DNA of 64,000 bases, taken from positions 1 through 64,000 of the forward strand of contig JASAND010020624.1 in NCBI GenBank assembly GCA_030248195.1. The letters are read 5' to 3'. Positions 32,114 through 45,300 of this stretch are shown one piece after another (position 1 is the first letter of the stretch; each line of letters begins with the position of its first letter). Both the position numbers and the translations under genes were made by a program. This stretch comes from Trissonchulus latispiculum (Eukaryota; Nematoda; Enoplea; Enoplida; Ironidae). The notes under the pieces are model-generated. The model did no database searches and was not told the DNA's origin. It was given only the letters and a program-made list of their open reading frames with translations.

Positions 32114-33819
32114 CAGGGGTTTTTTGGTTTTCGGATTTGCGTCAACCTTGCGTCCCGCTAAATTTAAGTTGCGTCCCGTTAAGAAATTTCGCGTCCAGGC
32201 AGAATTCTTGTTTTAGCGTGTTTTTAGTGCAAAAATTGTTGTATTTATACAAATTTCGATAATTCTTGTAGTGTAACGCTATTTAGACTATTTAGAAAGT
32301 ACATGCTGCTTAACTGTTATGCAAGATTATAAGATAACCTGAAGAATATAAGTTAAGTACGTAGATGCGTTCAATATACAGGGCGGGGGGGTCTGGGGGG
32401 CGGAGCCTTCCAGAAGTTGAAGAATTTTTTGAAATTACAGAATAATCTGTAGTGGAAATGTTTAAAAGGTTTTATTTGGCATCTGTTGCATCTAACGAAT
32501 GCCTTGAGTAGGGATGCACCGGGGCCTGTCCGCGGCCCGGTGGTCAGGCCCCGGTCCCGACCGGGGCCAAAAATTAGCAAATTTTTTTTCATTTTTGACA
32601 TTTTTTGACCAAAATTTGGAAATTCCGAAAGTCAAAAAGTGCTACAAATCGTTTGCTTTCCCACCGATTTGAATGAAAACAACGATAGTATCGTTTGTAT
32701 ACCAGAAAATATTGCAAAATTTCAATTTTCAGGAAAATCTTTGAAAATTTTCGATTTGGACCCCCAATTTGCAGGCCCCTGCCCCGGTAGTGGTGGCCCC
32801 GGTGCATATCTAGCCTTGAGTAATTTTCGATATTATTGACACACATCGTTTCGATATTTCAATGGTAGTTAAATTAATTAAAATAGTAAAATTTAATGAA
32901 ATATTTAGGGATATCATTGAGAAGAAAGGTAGTAAATATTAAGACATACTTTCGGTTTCGAAAACTCTGAAAACCACTTATTTTTGATAACAAAATTGCA
33001 AATGAGCACCGGGGGTCTGGGGGGCGGAGCCCCCAAGAAGTTGGAGATTTTTTGAAATTGCGGATTAAATCCGTTGTGGAAATGTCTAAAAAGTTAATTT
33101 GGCAACTGTTACATCTATTCTAACTAAAGCTCCTAACGCTAATGCATTTTTGTGTTAATTTCATCTGTAAATTTTTTAATTTTGAATAAGGAAGTATCAA
33201 AAAACAAAGAAGCGTATATGTTTCGCGCTGCGTTATTCAGCGGCAAAACAGTGAAGCATTTGTAAATACTATTAACGCTAGTTACAATAAATTCATCGTG
33301 AAACGCACGTGCGTAGGCCTTTTGTATTTGAAACTTTTGGAAAAATGGTAGTCTTGCATTAATTCAAATTGCCATTTGTGTATTTTTTGCGAAAAACGTG
33401 TTTTAGAAGAACCAAAAATCTTGATCCTGCCTGACGTGTTGAATGAGAACATTATAAGTGTTCACGATTATGCATCTAGTAAGAGCTAGATATTTGTTGA
33501 AGTGAAATTTATGAGTTCGAAAAGATCTGATATGGATGCAGGTGGACAACAACTTAACAAATAACATTGAGTAACATTGACTCATGATTCGCACCTTGGC
33601 ATTCCATGACAAAGTGGGAAACACCCCCGGGATCCGAAGAAATTTTTGGAAAAAACGGAAAAATTGGCACAGGAAACATTTAAAGCTTTTACTCTTACAA
33701 ATGTGAATTTTCTCCCGAAATAATGTTGCGTCTAGCTTGCGTCCCGTTCAAATTTCATTGCGTCCAGCCAGAATAAGAAACTTTTCGTCCAGATGCACAT
33801 CTGGACGCAAAAAACCCTA
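32114..33819. mobile_element. hAT-like non-autonomous element, 1.7 kb
   Basis: Starts caggggttttttg and ends caaaaaaccct; exact 8-bp duplication tggacgaa (32106-32113, 33820-33827). Sub-terminal gcgtcccg / gcgtccag motifs occur at both ends (32137-32205, 33728-33810). It contains a nested MITE at 32509-32812. No transposase frame. Confidence 0.75.
32509..32812. mobile_element. MITE nested inside the 1.7-kb element
   Basis: Ends tagggatgcaccggggcc and ggccccggtgcatatcta; exact 8-bp duplication gccttgag (32501-32508, 32813-32820). hAT type. A truncated relative lies at about 44100-44330. Confidence 0.85.
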
Positions 33820-34522
33820 TGGACGAAGCAATCATACCAACTTTTAGCTGGGTTCATATTCTAAGCACTGGGAAGAAATCAAATTGGAAGTTCTTTGGGA
33901 CGTATAGCTTTGCATGTTTGGTCAATTCAGTTATCATTAAGATTACGTACTCATTTTGTACCTGAAGATTTTATGGCAGGACAACAAGTTTTACTATACT
34001 CTGACACAGTAGCGTAGGTACAAAAAATTTCAGGGGGGGGGGTTTTGACCGAGGACTTTTGAGGGGGTGGGGGTAAAATTTTCTATTTTTGTGTATATAT
34101 ATATAACAATTACATGCACACTGCGTATATATCTACTGCAAGTTGTCCTATTCATTCAAATGTCTTCTATGGTTCATGTTTTCGACTTGTCCCAACTGAA
34201 AACGATACCCTAACTCCCAAATGGGGGGTCTGGGGGGCAGAGCCCCCCAGAAGTTGAGAAATTTTTTTAAATTTCGCCATTAAACGCTATTGAAACAGTT
34301 AAATCTTTGCAATGATTTATAAAGTGTCTAACAACGTTTTGTGCATTTATATATTTGCTATTCTGTACATTTACTGTCTTGTCTGAAAACTCAAACTATT
34401 AAGATGCTCCCATTAAGAACTGCGTATTCTAATCATATCAACCAACAAGCAAAGTGGCATGAATGGGTTGCCGCTGGCATTTTTCCTCTTATGCCATTAG
34501 TTTTTTCCGTTTATAGACCGTT

Positions 34523-34815
34523 TTTCCTTTGAGACCCCGTAACTTATTTTCTGTACATTTTGGTGCTTTGGGCCTATTACAACTTTTTATCTACTCAAGG
34601 AGAGCTTTCGAATGACACCAGTATCGAGTGGATCCGACAATTTTCAATTTTGACCCGTTTTGGCCATTTTTGACCCTTTGAGACCCCGTAACTTATTTTC
34701 TGTACACTTTGGTGCTTTGGGCCTATTACAACTTTTTATCTACTCAAGGAGAGCTTTCGAATGATACCCATATGAACCCAATTGGACAACTTTCAATTTT
34801 TACCATTTGCAGCAT
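34523..34815. repeat. 149-bp tandem duplication
   Basis: gagaccccgtaacttatttt occurs at 34531 and 34680, each followed by gggcctattacaacttttta and gagctttcgaatga. Confidence 0.75.
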
Positions 34816-35281
34816 CACCGTATCGAGTACTTTCACCCTGAGTCGTACCGGGTCGACCAGGAGATATGCATTTATTTATTTATTTATTTATGTAGTCACT
34901 TCCCGCCCGCTAGCTGGAGAGCTGTCGCGAGGCCCCATAAAGGGACACCTGAGGTGGGCAGCAATGTGGTAGCAAAGCTGCCCACATCAGATGTAGGAAG
35001 CTTAAAACACGGAGAGTCACCCCCGACACCTTTGCGTGTAGAAAAGCTGAACAAACCACAAAATGACAGTACAGGAACCGAAACACCAACACCCGAGATG
35101 TCTTTTATAATTGTACACGAAATTTATGGGTTTGCTTTAGTGAGGAGGCTGCCCCTCCCCATGTGGGTCATGTCGGACATCCCCCATTTTCATATTCAGC
35201 CCTAGCTCCTTACTCACCTATAAGTGCCCCGAAATATAGAGCCACTTTTCCTGGTTTATTTCAAAAAGGAGTAGGTAACGA

Positions 35282-35563
35282 CAAGGCCGCACCCAGGGGG
35301 GGGGGGTTCAAGGGGTCTAGACCCCCCCTTTTGGGATGACAAAATGGAAAATTTTTGCTATTTATGTGGCAAAAACGGCTATTTTTAAAAAATTTTCGCG
35401 CCTTCGGCGCGATAATTCACTTTTTGCAAGAAATAAACGTCCAATGTACTGTTTTTGGGCAAAAATGCAAAAATTCTTCAACTTCTGGGGGGCTCCGCCC
35501 CCCAGACCCCCCCTTGCGTTTTACCTTGGACCCCCCCTTTTCAAAATCCTGGGTGCGGGCCTG
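35282..35563 (-). mobile_element. hAT-like MITE family D, copy 2
   Basis: Same TIRs and internal cgcgccttcggcgcg palindrome, inverted relative to copy 1. The 8-bp duplication is ggtaacga / ggtaccga (one mismatch). Confidence 0.8.
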
Positions 35564-36534
35564 GGTACCGACCATCCTTAAATTCTGTAACGAAGAGGAC
35601 CCCTTTTAGGGGATCTTTTATGCACATAAGCTTAAAAATTGCACTATTTTTTAAAAAATTCCCTAGAGAAGCCGACCCCCCGAAAACGTATTTTTTGATG
35701 AAAAACTGTCATTTAAAATTTTTTGTGACACATGTCTGGCTTTTTCCTAGGCAAAAATTTCTGGGGGGGGGAGTCTGGGGGGTCCCCCCCCCAGGTCTGG
35801 GGGGGGGGGCTCGGTTTTGTGGGGGGGAAGAAAATTTTTTAGAAAAATGTCTAAAATAGCTATTTTTTGCTGCTGAGCTAAAAAATTGACTATTTTTAAC
35901 TTAAATTTAAGCTTAAAATTGCTAAAAAATGCTTAAAAATAGGTAAAAATCCGGCGAAGCCGGAAAAATTTTTCAAAATTTACCCTCAAAACCCTATTTT
36001 TCCGGGCACTTCAGGGTGGGGGGGGTTCTGGGGGGGGAAGGTCCGAATCCTGGGGGGGGGGGGGGCGATTCTGGGGGGGGGCGACCCAAGTCTGGGGGGG
36101 GGGCCCACCCCCCCCCTGTAGGAAAAAGCCAGCATGTGATATCTATCTATCTATGTATCTACTTGATATTTTGTCTCTTTTGGTTCCTCCACTCCCTGTT
36201 TTCAAATTTTTCGCCTAAAGCAAACCCAAATCTTTAAGGAAGACACTCTCTGGGTGGTACTGACATTAGTGGCTGGCCTCCGTTTAGTTCATTACTCAGT
36301 CTGCGACAGATACACCGGATACCGGGCAGGCTTACCTCATGAAAATATTCCCGACTATGAGAGGTTCCGCAGCGTAGTTATATAGTCCGTTCAAGCGACA
36401 GAGACGAGCCAGTGTCATGATATTTCACTACGTAACAGGATTTCTCCTACCCTCCCTTCAGAATCACACTTACCATTATGAAGACAAGATACAACGTTTA
36501 TCATGATCCTATCTGGGAGTGATTCTATCTCGGG

Positions 36535-36882
36535 ACGGCTTGGCTCAATGGTTAGTGGCGGATACAATCCGCTGCCCCTTTCATGTCGGCGCTTTTTACA
36601 AATATAAAGATAAAGTGAATGACAAGCAGTATATAATGCTTGCTGTTAACATTTCCAGCTGAACAATTTTATTGCCAGACACAAAAGCAGCAATGGCATC
36701 ACCGAAGCCATCACTCCCGATAGCTGAGAGCCGCCAGCCACGGGAGGAGATATGCAAACCTCCAAGTCAAGCCCTTCAAAATGAGGTATCAACCACCTCT
36801 CTACCCCTTACCAATCTCGAGATCTGGGGGTGGACACATTCGACAAGAAATAATAAATAATAAATAAATAAATAACGGACAT
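36535..36882 (+). mobile_element. Possible tRNA-derived SINE
   Basis: A tRNA-like head (ggctcaatggttagtgg, anticodon-stem-like gcgg-atacaat-ccgc) at 36538-36580 has no good B box. A run of (aataa) repeats at about 36846-36880 could be the tail. No target duplication was found, so both boundaries are weak. Confidence 0.3.
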
Positions 36883-37002
36883 ACCCAAGTTAAAGGGTTG
36901 CCTTTTTGTTGAAAAAGCGGCAACCCAGTTATGCCAAGGCTGATGATGTTGGCACGAACGCAGATAACAGCAAACCTGCAAAGCAACTATATATGTATAC
37001 AA

Positions 37003-37245
37003 CAAACAGTTGTTAGCTGCATGCTTAATGAAAAATAATAGTTTTGATAATCTAAGTAGCCAAAATTTTTCAGTGGTGTAGAAAATGCATCTATGCTGAG
37101 CTAATTTGAAGCATTAATGTACAATTTGTGCATGTTTCTAATAAAGTTAAACGCCCGCGCGGAATTTCTTTTGCCCAATTTATTCAGGGGGCAAAGCCGT
37201 TATTTCGGGGAGGGCGGGCGCCCCCCCCCTCGTATCTACGCTAGT
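37003..37245 (+). repeat. Partial MITE copy (family K)
   Basis: Matches 8500-8780 (gttgttagctgcatgcttaa, gtgtagaaaatgcatc, gggggcaaagcc) and ends at cgtatctacgctagtg. In the palindrome arms the same end is next to cctggtct / agaccagg. The other terminus is not identified. Confidence 0.55.
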
Positions 37246-37374
37246 GCTCTGACAAATAAAAGTATTATTTATATCAAAAGCAAAATTCTGACTAATGAAA
37301 TTTGGCTTACGAAAGTTTGAAAAGTAAATTTCAGACCACACTAATGCCACCTGCTTCTAGCATGTGATATATAT

Positions 37375-38226
37375 GTCGTAGTAATTTCTGTATTCAGTTA
37401 ATACTGTATTTACTGGCCGATTTCAGTAAATACGGTATTTACTAGTAAGAATGGTATTTTCTTTAAACTCTCCATCTTTACACGTAAATACCATTTTTAC
37501 TGAAACTCGTCCAGTAAATACTGTATTTTCTAGTAAATTCTGTATTTTGCCTTAAATGCCTTTGTCTTTGTGTGTGGCTAGGAGTTCAAAGGGCATGCCG
37601 ACGTCATATTTAAAGCCAAAAGATAGGTCATACATTATCACAATATGTGCAAAGAGGGTGCATGAAGATAAATTCCAGAAGTTAAAAATATTAGTTTACA
37701 AAATTAAGAAATTGTTTTAATTTTAACAAAGTTGTTAAGTCAATACAGATACATGTATTATACACGTACGTTTTCCGTATTTTCTAATAAATTTTATAAA
37801 TAAATTTTATAAAGAATTTAAGATACACTATAAGTTGACTTAAAGTTTTAAACTGCTATTCGTACATTTTTAAATTACGAAACGTAATTAATAATAATTT
37901 TTTAAACTAATATTTTTAACTTCTGAAGTTTATCTTCATGCACCCCCTTTGCACATATTGTGATAATGTATGACCTATCTTTTTGCTTTAAATATGACGT
38001 CGGCATGCCCTTTGCACTCCTAGCCACACACAAAGACAAAGGCATTTAAGGCAAAATACAGAATTTACTAGAAAATACAGTATTTACTGGACGAGTTTCA
38101 GTAAAAATGGTATTTACGTGTAAAGATGGGGAGTTTAAAGAAAATACCATTCTTACTAGTAAATACCGTATTTACTGAAATCGGCCAGTAAATACAGTAT
38201 TTACTGAATACAGAAATTACTACGAC
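37375..38226. mobile_element. 850-bp foldback with CAGTAAATAC palindromes
   Basis: Inverted repeats of about 330 bp (37375-37700, 37905-38226) surround a ~200-bp AT-rich spacer. Each arm starts gtcgtagtaatttctg and holds several short palindromes such as cagtaaatacggtatttact. Flanks are atatat on both sides. Non-coding. Confidence 0.75.
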
Positions 38227-38841
38227 ATATATACGTATAGAGGATTTTCTAATATCGAAGGCTAAGTTAGGTCCATATCAATTTATGCTCTCGCAAGAAA
38301 ATTGAACGTACCGCACTCTGTTATTTAAATTATGTGTTGTTAATTGTTACCTGGCTACTTCTGTTTAGAATTGTTGGAGTCAACATTAGAACATGATTCA
38401 AAACGAAGATATTTGTGAACAGCTTAAACGAGTAATTTTACTTTTTTAAAGTATGGGGAATGGTTGCCATTATTCGATTATGTATGTTTGGTTTTTGTCA
38501 TTTGCACATATGCTGTAGTCCGCAATTTTCCGCAAAAAAGGCAAGTGTGCTTAACTGCCACTATCGTTCACAGTAATCTTCCAAATATGGCACGGCATGT
38601 GTTCGGGAACATAGCTGAACGTAAACAACAATTCTGATACCAGCGGTTTGAAGCCTTAGTAGTTTAAAGTAATTTTATATGTACAGTTTGTCTGGAAGAT
38701 CGCGCATAAATATTAACACGCTACGAATTCAAGATTAGATGTGTGCAAGTCTTCAGCTTGCAACTCTACGCAACGTTCACACTTTACTGGCAGAAAAATT
38801 TTTCGAACTTTTTCCTTGCTCAATACACGGCCACATTTAGG

Positions 38842-39062
38842 CAAGGCCGCACCCAGGGGGGTTCAAGGGGTCTAGACCCCCCCTTTGGGGTGACAAAATA
38901 GAAAATTTTTGCTATTTTTACGGCAAAAACGTTATTTTTTACAAATTTTCGCGCCTGGTCAAAAATGCAAAAATTCTTCAAGTTCTGAGGGGCCCGCCCC
39001 CCAGACCCCCAGCTGCATTTTTCCTTGGAGCTCCCTTCTTCATAATCCTGGGTGCAGGCCTG
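38842..39062 (-). mobile_element. hAT-like MITE family D, copy 3 (internally deleted)
   Basis: TIRs caaggccgcacccagg / cctgggtgcaggcctg with duplication catttagg / catttagt. It is about 50 bp shorter because half of the internal palindrome and its neighbour are missing. It lies 265 bp upstream of the first visible EXOC7 exon. Confidence 0.8.
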
Positions 39063-39326
39063 CATTTAGTCTCTGGCTGTAAGCAACTGGAACAGTTTTC
39101 AACAAACGGTCTTATCTTGCGTGGTGCACTCAAGGGGCCTACAACGTCTGTATGAGAAAAATCTGTTTGAAGGAGCCTCGTCCTTTCCTTAAGCTTTGCT
39201 CCTGTTCTTGCACTGACTCTAAAACTGGAAACTTCAAGCAGTTTTGTTATTTGATCATAAAGCTTTAAACATTTTTAAATGCTTTATGATTAAAACTTAA
39301 TTTTGTCTTTATTTTATCCATACTAG

Positions 39327-42300
39327 TTGCAGGAAGAGACCTGGCTTACCCAACTGAAGGAAACGCTAGATCGGAGTTCTCAAAATCGTGAACGAATGAT
39401 GGGCCTATTGGATTCATTTGTAGAGCGCCTTCAAACCCTGGAAGTCACTGTGCTTCCCCTGTATGAACAAACTGGTGTCCTGCAAAGGCGGCAGCAAAGT
39501 AATTTTTTGTCGATGTGCACTGGTGTTAATTATTAAGAATTGTTGTATCGTTGATGATGGTATGTATATATTATTTTACCAATTTCCAATTTAACCAATT
39601 CTTATTTCTATGCCACAGCAGTATACAATTTTACTGGCTTAATTTTATTAATTCTAGTCCACACTTCATTAATCTTTCTTTTGTTCGTGGTTATTTAATT
39701 CTTCCACAAGTCGTCCCAACGTTCTGTAGTTTTCTCGAATATTTAATTTGTATGCTGCTAGTTCCTTGGTTAAACTTAGTCTCCTCAAACCTCGAGCACT
39801 GCGTTGCGCGATCTTAAAGATGGTTGGGAACCTATTTGTGAATAAATTAATTTAAATTTCCAGTATAGGAGCCACACTGAAGTACTAATATTCCAACATA
39901 TGCTTCATAAAATTTGGTGAATTGCTTCCTTTGCGTATTGTTCTTTGGCATAAATTTCTTTCTTTTTAAACCACTTTACTATACCGCTGCATTATGTGCT
40001 TTTAGATATTGGGAAAACCCTGAAAACTATTGACAATACTCTTGGCTACTACAATTTGGCTAACGAATCAGACTCAGCTGTGAAAGACACGGAGTACGTT
40101 AGTGACTGTAGCACTGTAACTTTCCTACATTATTGGTGTTATCAAGAATACATAATAGATAAGAGTGTGACAAGCGTCACACTCTCTGTTATCAGCTCGC
40201 GAGCCATGCTCTGTTTATGTATGACTCCTTTGGATGGGACGCTGCTCTTCCCAGATCACGTTTAGCTGAATTTCTGCAATTTGAGCAAGTTAGCGCACTA
40301 ACCTCGCCGGCTATCATACATAAATCGTGAAGATTCAAATATTGTAATGAAAGAAGCTACGATTATGCGATGACTCATGTAATCCTACTTACGCTTTTGT
40401 GTTGCTGAGACGGTATCGTTTTTCTCTACGTTTTGTGTACATCTAAGCAAGAAACATTGATGCTGATTATTCTGTAAGCCCGTTGTCACCGGCTAACTTT
40501 ATTTCGCTCATTTTATAATTTATGGTTAGTTTAGTAGTAGTCGTAATAGTATTCATCGCCAGAGCCGCTTGTGCAGGGATCGGTGCTGCAGTACTGCGGA
40601 TACTTGGAGCCGAATCCGTCGCATATATCATAGCACACAGACTCGTCATAACGGCTGCCGCAAAACTCCGCTGCGCATTGGTCTACACATTGTGACTGTA
40701 GACACAGACTTTTGGGATCAGACAAACAGTCTTGCTTGGCCGCTGTGGATGATGAGCTGACACTGCCTCCACCTCCTCCGGTTCCACCAAATAGTTGCTC
40801 TGAAAGCAGAACTTGCCTTCCTTTTTAAAGTACGGAACAAATAGCAGGATGACAAACTTGAATGAAATAGCAATTTTGACATTATTATATCATCAAGCCG
40901 TGGTTACACTTGACAATCTTGTGACAACGCGTTGCTACAACGCGTTGTCACAACTGCCGTTGCTACAGAATTGTCACAACGTTGTTCGTGTAACCAGTGA
41001 CACAACGTTGTGACAACGGGTGACAACGCGTTGGGACTATGCCCGATTTCGTTGTGTGCCAACAGCCAACAGACTCAACAGCCAGTGTGCGTTGTCACGA
41101 TCTGTTGCCATATGTAACCACTAGTTGTCACGATTGACAACTATGTAAAGAGGTGATGGTAGTTGCTGTATTTTTATCGTTCCAACAGATTTGAAGTGTG
41201 CCGCATAAAGTTAATTTCTGAGTAAGGAGTAGATTGCAATTTTTCTAGCCTTCACAATTTTATCAGTCACTGTGAAGTTCCAGGAAACTGTTCCTATTAT
41301 TCGCATATTTTTTACGATTCTTCTCTAAAGTTTGAATTGAAGTAGATCCCACAGTATCCCCGCTCATGCAGCCTTGGGGGCAGTAGTGCCTCCTTGAATA
41401 ATGACTGCAACCGACAACCGAACCGTGGAGGAGGGTTTAACTCTTGCATGCAGATACCCTACAATCTACTTTATACCCTTCAATCTACTTCCTCTTGTTA
41501 GCTTCCAAGTAAGTAATGTAGCCTTTAGTTACCAATTATAAGGATAGTGAGCTGGATTCGCTAGAGCTCACGGCGAACCGATAAGTGCTTAGTCCATTGC
41601 TCAAGGGGATTAGTGAAAGGCAGCGATGATTCGAACCTCGGACTATCAGATCCTGGGCTTACTTGGGGCGGTCCCCCGTAAACACACTTTCCTGCAGAAA
41701 GCACCCTCCCGCCATAAAGTGGGTACCCAATTTTGTCCGGGAAAACTGCTCAGAAGGCCAAATTTTCAAGAAAGTTCCTACTTCACCGGAGAAATTGATT
41801 CAGTTTTCTTTTTTCACCACTGAATAATCTTATTTTTGCAGTAAAAACAAACTTTTTCAGTGGATGCTGCGAAATACCGCAATTTACATTTAGGTTTTAG
41901 AAAAAGTTTCGCCTGTCCGAAATGTCTTGCCTCCGAACATCTCCTATGATAAGGAACTCCTCCTCCTCCTCCTCCTCGAATCAGCCCAGAGATCAAACGC
42001 CCAGCTTTCTGGCCTTAACGGCACAGGAAAATATGGGGAATAATGAAGTCGCAATTGAAATAATTGCGTCCTATGCAGGACTGTTAATGTACTTTTACAC
42101 TGTCTGGGCGTATTCTGGTGGGGGCGGAGACAAATAATCTTCTCCCCCCCCTCAAAATATTTGTTCTCCATCCACAAATCCTCCCTCAAAACCAGAGGGA
42201 TCCCATTTCGGTTTCAAATTTTGTACTGAAAAATGCGCTCAAAAGGCCAAATTTTCAAACATTTTCCTGCTTTGCCGCAGTCCTATTCAGTTTCTGCCAT

Positions 42301-45300
42301 TTTGGCCACTGAATCTGCCTAGTGCTGTGATAAAGACTAACTTTCATTGTGTTTGTTAGAAATTAGCGCTATCTTTTTAGCAAAATGTGCGCACCTCTCC
42401 AAATTTCTTGTCCCTCGGATTTTTTGGAGGACCCAAGGAGTACACCCAGGAAAAAATCCCTGGAATAAGTCCAGGCTTCCAGTGACCAGTCGTCCATTTA
42501 TTCGCTCTGTTCCAAGCAAAAGTATATGAAAAAGCATTATTGAGAAAAATCACTGCAGTACTGCACCCACTATATATAGTTTAAGCCAAAAATATGTAAG
42601 TGTGTATACTTACGTAAGTACGGCGCTAGCGATTCTAGATCGGCCTTGTTTTTAATGGTGATGGTTATTTCTTCGGTTACTTCCGCTCCTACCGCTTTAG
42701 CTGCATCTGTCAGCGCTGTTCGCTTCTTCTTTGCCTTTCTTTTCTTTTTACTTTGATTCCGACTTCTGGTCGGACTTCTGGATCGACTAGTAGGTTTTCG
42801 ACTTCTTCTTTTTTTGCCGGAACCTTTTCTTGCCATTTTAGCCTTTCTCCGCTTCTTACCTCCTGTCGGGCGTCTACGTTTACTCTTCCCTTTGGCCTGT
42901 CTGGACTTTTGTCTTCTCTTTTTTCCAGTTTTTATTTTCACTCTTTTCTTGGTTGCTGGACTTCTCTGCTTAATGCGCTTCTTCAAGTCAACTCCCATCC
43001 TTTTTGGAATGAAGCCTGATCGATGCTTGGTCCTGGCGGCTCTGCTTCCTCTTGGAGCTCTGGCGCGATGAATTCGTTTGGGGCTTCGTACTTTCTTGAC
43101 GATCAGTTTTCCTTTCCTACTTTTGGCATCCTTTTCTTTGACATCGTAAACATAGTCGTAGTCTGAGCTTTCACACAAATCATTCTTTACAGCCTCCATT
43201 GCACTGTCATCGTAGGCATAGTCATAGTCGTAGTCGTAATCGCCGTAGTCATACGATGCCCCACCACTATCACCGGTGCTGGGTGGACTACCACCAGTGT
43301 CGCTACTTCCACTACTACTACTACTGCTACTACTACTGCTGCTGCTGCTACCTCCATCATTTGTTTCGATGTTTACATTTTCTTCTACTGCTGCACCACC
43401 ACCACCACTATCTGCAGTTCCGCCGCCATAGTCGTAATCACCGTAATCGCCGTAATAGTCACCGTAGTAGTCTCCGTAGTAGTCGTAGTAGTAATACTCG
43501 TCACTGCCATCTGCACGTTTGCGACCCGTCTTTGCCTTTCCTTTCCGGCTTTTTCCTTTCCCTTTTCCTTTACGTTTTCTAGAACTGTCAGTCCTTACTT
43601 TAGCCTTCACCTTCACCTTACCGTTGCCATCTTTTCCTGCCGTTCTTCGTTTCGCCTTACTTTTTCGTCGCCTTTTTGGACTTTTTCTGGACTTTCTACT
43701 TTTCTTCTGCGGCTTCCTACGATTATTCCCGTGCGATTTTCGAGATTTTGACGGTTTCCTTTGTTTTCTGGCGCTATTTCTGCGCTTTTTGGCCGGTGAC
43801 CTGCTACGTTGTCTTCGTTTGCGAGCTTTCTGCCTCTTTTTTCTGGAGGTTGGAGCACCTCGTTTAACTACATCCAAGATGTTTCCCAGAGGAGCCAATT
43901 TAACTCGTGCCGATAGAAGACTATCCTTTGGCAAGTTTGGACTTCTTTCGTTTCCGGTGGAAACATCCACGACAACACCATCAGACTGATCATCAGCTTC
44001 TGTAATGGAATTGTGGAATTTAGTACACATTTAGTACACAGTCAGAGCAAGAAGACTGCTTAGGCTAAACTCGCATAATTTGTTTATGGAAAATTTAGAA
44101 TATTGAAAATTTTAGGAATTTTTTGACCATCATTTTGAAATTTTGAACGTCAAAAATAGGTTAAATTTTTAGAGATCATTATTTAGTTTTCTTATCGATT
44201 GGAATAAAAACAACAGTGGCAAGTTGTGATGTATACCTGGCTGAAACTTTTGAAAATCTGAATTTTTTGGAATATTTTTAATTTTTTTATTTGAACCCTA
44301 ATTTCCTGCCCCGACCCCGGTTCCGAAGACGGTGAGTCTCTCCCAGATTACCCCCTTCTCCTGCAGTAAACATTTTAAAACTTAGTTATCGAGTTGAAAT
44401 TTGATATGGGTATGTTTTCGACTACGCTCAATTGAAATATGGGAAAATTTTTCGATTTCGCGAAGTTCTGTTTTTTGGATTCGAAAGAGGAGACCCAGTG
44501 CGCTGAACAAGTTTTTATCTTGCTGAAACGTTGCATAGAGGTGGTTTCGGGTCGCTGAACACGAGTCTGAAGTCTGCTATTGATTCAGCTTTTCGTTACA
44601 TCAGTATATACTTACTACTGAAGCTTACAGTCAATCTCTTTTCAAGCTATTGAAAACCTGAGTCAAAAAGCATACTTCAGATTTGTGTTCTGCGACCCAA
44701 AAAATCCATGTATTATGCGACTTTTCAGATAAAGATAAAGATAAAAACATATTCGGCTTCTCTTGGTCTCCCCTTGCGAATAGACATCTGGGTGAGGGTG
44801 CGGTGCTGAATAAACCCAAGTTGGCCCCGACCCAGGACCCAGCCGGGGGCGTGATGAGGTCACGGCCCCCGACCGAGGAACTGGCGGCGCCGGTGAATCT
44901 CAAGAACTGCTAGGGCACTTGACTTTATAGTTAGACTACTACCATGGGGAAGGTTCTTTTTGAAGGCTAAGGAACAATTCCTAGGCCCACTAATTTCTTA
45001 AGGTTTGATGGGTTTTAAATAATGTCGGCCCATGTCAAGATAAAAGTAACTTTTTGATACGTTCTGATCTACCACTTGTTTTCCTTGAAGCTTTTATTTT
45101 CATTTTGGGGTTTGGGGTTCTTATTTTTGTAGAGTTTGATGTATAACTATGCTTAGTTTCATTTTTTGATGGGAGTTCTTGGGGTTCTTGAGGTTCTTAA
45201 TTTTTCGAAGAGATTTGATCCGTAACTACATATTTAGTTTCAAATATTTGATGGGGGTTCTTGGTGATGTTCTGAAATTTTTTCAGGAGATTTGATCCTC

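Larger units (their letters stand above)
30200..39326. other. Gene-free interval between ALT and visible EXOC7
   Basis: No conserved exon is recognised. It is mostly the MITEs and foldbacks listed separately, plus G-tract segments at 34020-34260 and 35640-36120. The EXOC7 start exon and promoter should lie here. Confidence 0.5.

Noticed and set aside
41600..41720. tRNA gene on the - strand
   Set aside because: Only a B-box-like ggttcgaatc is clear; no cloverleaf can be drawn. At most a SINE trace.
42753..43989. Several + strand open frames opposite the nested gene
   Set aside because: They are antisense shadows of a biased-composition exon and change frame; the - strand has splice sites, signal peptide and poly(A) signal.
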